A stretch of DNA of 64,000 bases from Bhargavaea sp. CC-171006 (GTDB taxonomy: Bacteria > Bacillota > Bacilli > Bacillales_A > Planococcaceae): positions 62,001 through 126,000 of the forward strand of contig NZ_QUZH01000012.1 in the NCBI RefSeq assembly GCF_009761675.1. The letters run 5' to 3'. Positions 58,410 to 64,000 of this stretch are shown here, in pieces (position 1 is the stretch's first letter; each line of letters begins with the position of its first letter). Below the pieces are notes generated by a model. The model had not been told where the DNA came from and ran no database searches. It saw nothing but the letters and a program-made list of their open reading frames with translations. The position numbers and the translations under genes are program-made.

Positions 58410-60968
58410 TTAACGCCATCCGCTGATGCGCTCGGGTTCCGGGACGAATTCCGAGGACAGCGCACGCATCCTTGCCTCAAGCAGCCGGCGGCGGCCTTCA
58501 GGTGTCCTCGTATAGATCAGATCGGCCCGGCCGACACGCTTTTTCCATTCTTCCAGGAAGATTTCCACGGTCTCCTTTTTACGCCCCAGTTCCTCCGGCA
58601 CGGCATGGATGTCGGTCCGCTTTCCGAATCCGCGCGAGCGCCGCACAATCAGGTATCGCGGGTTCTCAATCGGTCCGAGCAGTTCGGCGAGTGCGTTCAT
58701 GAACCGGGTCTTTTCATGGGTCGTGCCTACCGTGAGCCAGCATGTGTAATAGCCCTGCCCGTCATCAGTGACCCGGATGGCATCCTCTTCTATCGGCTCG
58801 GCCAACATCCCGCTCCGGTGCATCGCGGCATACAGCGCTTCCGCGATCTCCTTCAGGCTCGATTCGACAGAGGGATGCCGCATGTACAGTCGGCCAGCAC
58901 GCCAGAAGGAAGGCGCGGCGACCGCAAGCCCGGCAAGCCCGCCCCAAAGAGTGGATTCACCGAACGGCGTGTCGGTCAGCTGGCGAATCCAGCCGCCCGC
59001 GTCCCACGCCGCACCGGCCGCAGTGAATCCGGCCACATATAAAAGCCCCTTCAGCGTATTGTCGAGATAAAATGGCCTCGGGACGGAGCGGCGCGGCAGG
59101 ACCGCCTCCTCCACCATCCGGTTGCCGGAATCGACAGCTCGCATCCACCGCTCCCGGAGCGATTCCCGCGAGCAGGCCCGTCGCTCCATTTCCGCGTTCA
59201 GCCGGTCGATCTCCTCCATTGAAAAAGGAGGCTCCCCGACCGCGAGCCGTCCGATGCCCGTCTCGATTATATCCCGCTCCGCCCCCGGCCCCGCAAGCGA
59301 ACGGAACCGGCGGACGAGCGACCGCCAGTCATCGCCGCCGTCTTCCGCGTCGCGGTCGACAGTGACCAAATGCCAGATCGACGCCGTCTTGTCCCGGTCA
59401 GCCGGGTTGCGGCGGATCGCCCGGCCGCGCATCTGATTGGACAGCATGTACGAACCGACATAGGACGCCATGATGAGCGAGTTCACACATGGCGCGTCCC
59501 AGCCCTCGCCGAGGAGAGCCGCCGTCCCGGTGAGCACATCGATTTCGCCTTTTTCAAGAAGCTCTGTGACAGCCGCGACCATTCCCTGCCGGTTCGCATC
59601 GTTCACGGGGATCCGCACGAACGACGGATCATGCGGGAGCGGCACCGCCCCCTCCAGCCTCGACGCTGCCGTTGCCGGCACGACCGCAATCGAGCCTGTA
59701 AGAATGGCCGGCTTCACCTGGTCACTCAACGTCCGCCGCAGCATCTCGAACACCGGAACCGCGCCGATCCGGGTCAGCGGCTTTTCATCTCCGGGCGCAG
59801 ACGGCATGTCATCCGCCCGTATGTAATCGGTCAGGATGACCATACGCAACCGATCACCTAATATCTCTCTTTCAAGACGAACGGTCTCCGCAACTGCCTT
59901 AAGTTTCGATTGGCTCTGGACAAGCGCGCGGCTGATCGCCGGCGTGGACGTCAGGTAAACGGCGCGCCGGTGGATGACCCCGATCCGGGACAGCTTTTTA
60001 CGCAGACGTTTGACCGTTTCCTCCTCTTCGTCCCCCAGCCGGAACAAAAGACCCGTGAGCAGCTCTTCCATCCAGCTCCGGTCAAGTGCCGGCATCGTCT
60101 CCTCCGGCATGCCGATCAGAGGCAGCGCTTCCCGGTACGCCTCCGAACCGCTTTCCTTCAATACCATCAGCATCGCCGAAAACACCGCCGGCATCCCGAG
60201 GATCTCCTCGACATGGGCCCCCGTCTTAGCGATCCACCGGTGCTGCTCGAGATAGCGGATGAATTCCCCGTCTTCCCGCAGCTCATCCAGGAATTCATCC
60301 GTCCGTTCCCGGAACGCCAAAATATCAGAGAGCTCTCCGGCCGATGGAACCGTGAAGCGGATATAATCCTGATGCGGACACAGGTCGCCCGCCTTCACGA
60401 GCGAGGCAACCGGGATTTCGAGATCGATCGGTCCGCACAGCGAAACGTACCGCTGCCATCCGGCCGGCGACTCGTCATAAGGAGGCGTCGCGGTCAGGGC
60501 GACAACCACCGGGTTTCCGATCCCCTCTTTAATATCCATCATCGTTTTCCACCAGGAAGTCCGAAGGTGATGCGCCTCGTCCAACACAATCGTGCCTAAA
60601 CCTTCGGCGAGCAGCGGCCCTTCCCCGCCAGATTTGAACAGCGCGTGAAGCGACTGGTACGTTGTCACCGTCACAAATGCCGGCGACGAAAGATCAGACG
60701 ACAGCCAGTCCGGCCGAACGCCCTCCAGGAACAGTCCGGTGAGCCGGTCCGTCCACTGCTCCCTGAGCGCAATCGTCGGAGCGACAATCAGCGTCCGCCT
60801 GCCGATCCGCCGCATCACCTCCAGCCCCAGCACCGTCTTCCCCGAACCCGGCGGCGCGACCAGATGGAGATGCCCATTTTCCAGGTGCTGATCAAGCTCC
60901 GACAACACCTCTTCCTGATAAGACCGCCAAGGATGGCAGAACCTCATCGCCACCGGAAACTTCTCCAT
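58410..60968 (-). CDS. Superfamily 2 DEAD/DEAH-box helicase with C-terminal hydrophobic hairpin
   Basis: 852 residues. Walker A APPGSGKT (38-45), DEAH at 130-133, motif III LTATPP (159-163), motif V/VI region LLGEGWDAPCVN and QMRGRAIRR. The two RecA-like domains span about residues 10-560. The C-terminal third is unassigned and contains two hydrophobic stretches (about 637-655 and 673-690) that could insert in a membrane, unusual for a helicase. Role unknown; DNA repair or defence are possible. Start after GAGGAGGTAATC. Confidence 0.85.
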   Translation of the reverse strand: MEKFPVAMRFCHPWRSYQEEVLSELDQHLENGHLHLVAPPGSGKTVLGLEVMRRIGRRTLIVAPTIALREQWTDRLTGLFLEGVRPDWLSSDLSSPAFVTVTTYQSLHALFKSGGEGPLLAEGLGTIVLDEAHHLRTSWWKTMMDIKEGIGNPVVVALTATPPYDESPAGWQRYVSLCGPIDLEIPVASLVKAGDLCPHQDYIRFTVPSAGELSDILAFRERTDEFLDELREDGEFIRYLEQHRWIAKTGAHVEEILGMPAVFSAMLMVLKESGSEAYREALPLIGMPEETMPALDRSWMEELLTGLLFRLGDEEEETVKRLRKKLSRIGVIHRRAVYLTSTPAISRALVQSQSKLKAVAETVRLEREILGDRLRMVILTDYIRADDMPSAPGDEKPLTRIGAVPVFEMLRRTLSDQVKPAILTGSIAVVPATAASRLEGAVPLPHDPSFVRIPVNDANRQGMVAAVTELLEKGEIDVLTGTAALLGEGWDAPCVNSLIMASYVGSYMLSNQMRGRAIRRNPADRDKTASIWHLVTVDRDAEDGGDDWRSLVRRFRSLAGPGAERDIIETGIGRLAVGEPPFSMEEIDRLNAEMERRACSRESLRERWMRAVDSGNRMVEEAVLPRRSVPRPFYLDNTLKGLLYVAGFTAAGAAWDAGGWIRQLTDTPFGESTLWGGLAGLAVAAPSFWRAGRLYMRHPSVESSLKEIAEALYAAMHRSGMLAEPIEEDAIRVTDDGQGYYTCWLTVGTTHEKTRFMNALAELLGPIENPRYLIVRRSRGFGKRTDIHAVPEELGRKKETVEIFLEEWKKRVGRADLIYTRTPEGRRRLLEARMRALSSEFVPEPERISGWR

Positions 60969-61027
60969 CTGATTACCTCCTCCCGCCTTCCGCCAGGCAT
61001 TATTCTTATTCTTCTCCTTATCCTATC

Positions 61028-61057
61028 AAACCCGCAGGGAGGTGTCCCTGCGGGTTT
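61028..61057. terminator. Hairpin upstream of the AT-rich block (copy A)
   Basis: AAACCCGCAGGGA / TCCCTGCGGGTTT, 13-bp perfect stem, GGTG loop. 28 of 30 bases match the hairpin at 61887-61916. Confidence 0.85.
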
Positions 61058-61172
61058 AAAATTCAATTTTCTTCAGTATAATAAAATGAAATAGATAAAA
61101 TTGGGATTTTAATTGCTTTAGTCAGAGCGGATTCAAAAGTTAATCTTCTAGATAAAGGGGGGCATTGTTAAC

Positions 61173-61388
61173 ATGGAACATAACAAAAAGACGGGTTGGA
61201 CCTATAATTGGATATATACTTTAGTTGCTTTAGGTGCATTGGGAGTGGTTGCAATCTTGAACTTTTTAGTTGGCCCATCAATGTTTCTCCCTCAAACCGC
61301 ATCATTTGTACTAGCACTTGCAATTACTTTCCCTATCAATGTGGCTATTAATTTATATAGATATATAAGAAACAAAAAGGCTTCTTAA
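61173..61388 (+). CDS. Small membrane protein, AT-rich
   Basis: 71 residues with two helices (WIYTLVALGALGVVAILNFLV and ASFVLALAITFPINVAINLY) and basic ends. Ribosome site AAAGGGGGG is rather far from the ATG. TATAAT at 61077-61082 may be its -10. Base composition is clearly lower in GC than the main window, suggesting acquisition. No family recognised. Confidence 0.65.
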   Translation: MEHNKKTGWTYNWIYTLVALGALGVVAILNFLVGPSMFLPQTASFVLALAITFPINVAINLYRYIRNKKAS

Positions 61389-61483
61389 AGCCGATTACAG
61401 GAAATTTATCGTTCCGTTAAAGGAACAAAGTATATAGAAATGGAACTAATTTAATATGCCGATTGAAAAAAGGAGCGAAGGCT

Positions 61484-61855
61484 ATGCGCCAATCATTTAT
61501 TGAACAAGTACATTACATTAGAATTCCTGTAAAAGATTTAAAACTGTCCGCACGATGGTATAGGGATGTATTAGGGCTCCAGTTACTAGACACTACGGAT
61601 GAACGTGCAATCATTAAAGTAAATGAAGGACATTTCTTGCTGATCTTAGTTCCTACCGAAGATGAAACATATGCACACTTTACAATTGACCATGAACCAG
61701 AATTCAGCATCGGCTTTACAAGTCCGGAATTATCCAACTTTCATCAACACTTAATTGATCATCAAGTTAAGGTCGAAGATATTAAAGAGGATAACGGCCA
61801 TGCCTTCTTCCACTTTTATGACCCCAATGGAAATAAACTTCAAGTACACTGGTAA
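61484..61855 (+). CDS. VOC-family (glyoxalase/bleomycin-resistance fold) protein
   Basis: 123 residues, one complete VOC domain: VHYIRIPVKDLKLSARWYRDVLGLQLLD, central LLILVPTEDE, and C-terminal FYDPNGNKLQVHW with the usual metal/substrate-side residues (HxR..., E/H at the end). Lyase, dioxygenase or binding protein; unknown. The ATG at 61484 follows AAAAAGGAGCG. AT-rich like the preceding gene. Confidence 0.85.
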   Translation: MRQSFIEQVHYIRIPVKDLKLSARWYRDVLGLQLLDTTDERAIIKVNEGHFLLILVPTEDETYAHFTIDHEPEFSIGFTSPELSNFHQHLIDHQVKVEDIKEDNGHAFFHFYDPNGNKLQVHW

Positions 61856-61886
61856 TGGGTCCAAGGCGGCCTGAGCAATAGGCGAT

Positions 61887-61916
61887 AAACCCGCAGGAAG
61901 GAGTCCCTGCGGGTTT
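61887..61916. terminator. Hairpin downstream of the AT-rich block (copy B)
   Basis: AAACCCGCAGG AAGGAG TCCCTGCGGGTTT then CTTTT; near-copy of 61028-61057. Also ends the leftward YezG-like gene. Confidence 0.85.
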
Positions 61917-61924
61917 CTTTTCAC

Positions 61925-62395
61925 TTAGTTATCTTGGCTTTTCACTTCTTCAAACCATGCATCAAAAATATGGTCCGGAAGCAACTCTTCACTATTTGAA
62001 TACACCAGATCATAGCGATATTTCCCGCTAAGTTTGTTTTGTTTCGCATTATAATGCAGCTTGATTTCTGTTGGCATTTCCCGATTATATTCTTCGCATT
62101 TTTTTCGTATCTCTTTTAAGTTCTTAATGCCGATTTTCAGTATTGCCAACTGCCTGTTATCAGAAACATCATACTCATGTGTTTGTAAATTACCTGTTTG
62201 TTGAACAGTCTGATTTAATTGATGTTTGTGGACAACCTGCCCATTAACCTTATAGAAAACATCAAAAGCATACATGTTAGGTTCAAACGAGCCATAGATA
62301 TATATTTCATCTGCTTGATGATCTGCATATTCCATACAAACTGCAACCATATCGGTCTGTGCTTCAGAAAAGTAATCCTCAAATGTCTTGCCCAC
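61925..62395 (-). CDS. YezG-family immunity protein (DUF600)
   Basis: 156 residues of the YezG/DUF600 family, known as antitoxins of LXG polymorphic toxins. The stretch EIYIYGSFEPNMYAFDVFYK and C-terminal KLSGKYRYDLVYSNSEELLPDHIFDAWFEE are characteristic. AT-rich. Downstream of the SUKH gene and the toxin on the same strand. Whether it neutralises this toxin or an earlier, lost one cannot be told. Confidence 0.85.
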   Translation of the reverse strand: MGKTFEDYFSEAQTDMVAVCMEYADHQADEIYIYGSFEPNMYAFDVFYKVNGQVVHKHQLNQTVQQTGNLQTHEYDVSDNRQLAILKIGIKNLKEIRKKCEEYNREMPTEIKLHYNAKQNKLSGKYRYDLVYSNSEELLPDHIFDAWFEEVKSQDN

Positions 62396-62410
62396 TAATA
62401 TCTCCCCGTT

Positions 62411-62851
62411 TTATATGAGTTGTTTTATGAAAGAACTGAAACTATCTGCAATCCAATAGGTGTTCTCTTCATCTGTAGACTCATCAAATTGATAAGAGTC
62501 ATCCCAGTAATAAACGCCCTCAAATTCGCCCTCGCAAATCAGAACAATGAACCCCTGCATCAAGTCGTCACCGATGATCATCGCATGTTCCAGTAAATCA
62601 TCCTCAAATTTGTTCATCCAGGTTTCAATGTCGGATGTTCTACTACCAGTTTGCAACCCATACAACACGTCAACATGAATATAGGCAGAGATGTCCTTTA
62701 TAAAAACTTTGTTCTCATCATTTTTTTCTATAACGCCACCATTGAATTCCTTCAAAAATTCCACATAATCATATGGCAGTTTTACTTCATACTGTTTTTC
62801 AATTTTAGTGATTTCCTGCAGCGTTGCACTACCGAACTTTTGAATAGTCAT
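62411..62851 (-). CDS. SMI1/KNR4 (SUKH) family immunity protein
   Basis: 146 residues; SUKH fold entry IQKFGSATLQEITKIEKQYEVKLPYDYVEFLKEFNGG is typical. SUKH proteins are standard partners of WHH-type nuclease toxins (as YobK with YobL), so this is the likely cognate immunity protein. The ATG at 62851 follows AAGGAGATTAAT, ten bases after the toxin stop; 63 open upstream codons are out-of-frame reading of the toxin gene. Confidence 0.88.
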   Translation of the reverse strand: MTIQKFGSATLQEITKIEKQYEVKLPYDYVEFLKEFNGGVIEKNDENKVFIKDISAYIHVDVLYGLQTGSRTSDIETWMNKFEDDLLEHAMIIGDDLMQGFIVLICEGEFEGVYYWDDSYQFDESTDEENTYWIADSFSSFIKQLI

Positions 62852-62861
62852 ATTAATCTCC

Positions 62862-64000
62862 TTAATTTCGTTTTTTGAGAGCCATGCCGCCTCTATGGGT
62901 ATATTCTTTGTGAATTTCCTTATTAATCTCTTGCATGGTTTTGCCATCTTGATGATGGTGCCAAGTATTATTTTTCGCATCTCTAGGGCCATTTGGTGCC
63001 AACTCATCAGCTCTTTTGAAATCGGTATTATAGTTTTCAAATCTTCCTATATTAACCTCTTGTTTTACAAATCCAGCCTCTTTAAAGTCGGGAAATCCAT
63101 TAGGATATCTGACAAAGTGGCCATCAGGATGCTGATAAATCCATGTTCCATTTTTATCAATATACACACGCCCACCTTTCTCTATCCACTTCCTTGGATT
63201 AGGTGAATTCTTGGGTTTAGTTAATAATTCCTCTTTGGATACAGCATCTGGTTGATCATATTTTTTCTCAATCCCTTTTATTTTTCCGGTCATAGCAGTA
63301 CTATTTATACCTTTACCAGCTCGTCCCATTCCATCTGCCGCATTGCTAATCCCCAAAATTTCCCCACCCAATTTAATACCTTTAATCAGCTTTCCTACAG
63401 GCAAAAGAGAAGCGCCTGCAAGAACTTTTTCTCCACTTGATGTTTCGGGATCTGTAAGAGTCTCTAAATCTTCAAGAAACAAAAAGTCCATAATGCCTTT
63501 CCCAACGCTCATCGCGCCTTCCCCGGCTTCTTCTAAGAATTGCCCGACGCTATTTTCTCTAATTCCCTCTTCATCTTTATGTGGTATAGCTTCTGAAAGA
63601 TTGTATGTATTTGTCTCACCTGCTATGGCCAAAGGTACAGGATAGGAGTTTGCTCCGGATACCGTGTTGGGACGATTCAATCCTGCCATATTAGAAAGTC
63701 CTCCAACAGATGCGTCATGCGCAGTGAAGGAAAGTCGCAGCGGATGCCGGGCCGTGACTGCTTTCCATGAATCTGTAGGAAAATCGACGCCTGTCAATCC
63801 CTCTGCCATCATACTCTCTACATCAATGATCCACTGCTCCATCTTCTTCAAATCTATGGCAACAGGAGATAAAGCCGCAGTCTGGCTTTGGTCGAATTCC
63901 ATCAGTCCTTCAATAGTAGAGTCGCGCTGTCTCTCCGAGGATCTGACACCTTCCTGCACTTCACTGTCATCGAGATGAGGAAGTGATACAATATCTGCAA
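62862..64000 (-). CDS. LXG-type polymorphic toxin with C-terminal WHH nuclease (partial)
   Basis: At least 379 residues; the N-terminus lies beyond the right edge. The visible N-terminal part (VSLPHLDDSEVQEGVRSSERQRDSTIEGLMEFDQSQT) is the later half of an LXG export domain, recognised by type VII (Esx) secretion. A glycine-rich middle region follows. The C-terminal toxin tip has TWHHHQDGKTMQEINKEIHKEYTHRGG, the WHH HNH-type DNase signature. The frame is open to the edge. Immunity genes follow directly. Confidence 0.9.
   Translation of the reverse strand, partial: ADIVSLPHLDDSEVQEGVRSSERQRDSTIEGLMEFDQSQTAALSPVAIDLKKMEQWIIDVESMMAEGLTGVDFPTDSWKAVTARHPLRLSFTAHDASVGGLSNMAGLNRPNTVSGANSYPVPLAIAGETNTYNLSEAIPHKDEEGIRENSVGQFLEEAGEGAMSVGKGIMDFLFLEDLETLTDPETSSGEKVLAGASLLPVGKLIKGIKLGGEILGISNAADGMGRAGKGINSTAMTGKIKGIEKKYDQPDAVSKEELLTKPKNSPNPRKWIEKGGRVYIDKNGTWIYQHPDGHFVRYPNGFPDFKEAGFVKQEVNIGRFENYNTDFKRADELAPNGPRDAKNNTWHHHQDGKTMQEINKEIHKEYTHRGGMALKKRN

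Noticed and set aside
58042-58419. Leftward 125-codon frame after the helicase gene
   Set aside because: Crosses the helicase terminator and the DnaA-box-like cluster, and has no ribosome site or homology.

Overview
The window looks like chromosomal DNA of a fairly GC-rich member of the Bacillales, most likely Planococcaceae (a Bhargavaea/Planococcus/Sporosarcina-like organism). This is inferred from strong AAGGAGG ribosome binding sites, frequent TTG and GTG starts, sigma-A and sigma-B type promoters, many intrinsic terminators, and a gene set typical of the group (HflX, YdaT-like, FloT/NfeD, SwrC with a TetR regulator, YlbC-like CAP protein, LXG toxin with YezG-like immunity). No rRNA, tRNA, phage or transposase gene was seen. 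The species call is inference only.

Layout. 1-6428: a peptide-type ABC importer, with ATPase and two permeases leftward and two paralogous substrate-binding lipoproteins rightward, each with its own promoter. 6439-12487: HflX, a glyoxalase-like protein, a BCCT betaine-type transporter behind a candidate sigma-B promoter and a palindrome, PutP, and a YdaT-like stress protein. 12694-20830: acyl-CoA synthetase, glutamate-synthase-like protein, nitroreductase, methyltransferase, purine nucleoside phosphorylase, XRE regulator, TPR protein and Dph6-like ATPase. 21029-30028: PCYCGC lipoprotein, FumC, MacB-like ABC pair, GtrA, a type I toxin/antisense locus, small membrane proteins, flotillin/NfeD and a cold-shock protein. 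30063-38929: a divergent MarR/CarD pair over a shared operator, an MMPL exporter, an orphan peptide-permease pair, a DMT exporter, and small operons in which roughly 30-residue membrane peptides are translationally coupled to soluble partners. 39073-45794: tandemly duplicated zinc alcohol dehydrogenases, SDR, bile-acid-symporter-like carrier, CAP protein. 45839-51370: SodC lipoprotein, a long repeat region, SwrC-type RND pump with TetR regulator. 51445-57499: divergent PurC, two membrane GGDEF proteins, and a metal operon (HMA chaperone, P-type ATPase, cysteine-bearing Crp/Fnr regulator). 57500-64000: accessory region with AT-rich blocks, a broken acetyltransferase, a helicase, a VOC protein, and at the right edge an LXG/WHH nuclease toxin with two immunity genes.

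The most unusual signal is a family of seven intergenic repeat arrays at 12540, 20882, 21686, 25613, 46505, 46801 and 56666. Each is built on an exact 20- or 21-base period, about two turns of B-DNA. Each has a conserved core of about 9-12 bases and a variable remainder. The core word differs from locus to locus, except that one word is shared by two loci 35 kb apart, and one locus carries the word in both orientations. The arrays lie between operons rather than inside genes. The 20-base arrays cannot encode in-frame repeats, so a DNA- or RNA-level role is more likely than a protein.

Other points worth attention are the type I toxin locus with its predicted antisense RNA, two AT-rich inserts each bounded by near-identical copies of a terminator, a DnaA-box-like cluster beside the helicase gene, and the coupled membrane microproteins.
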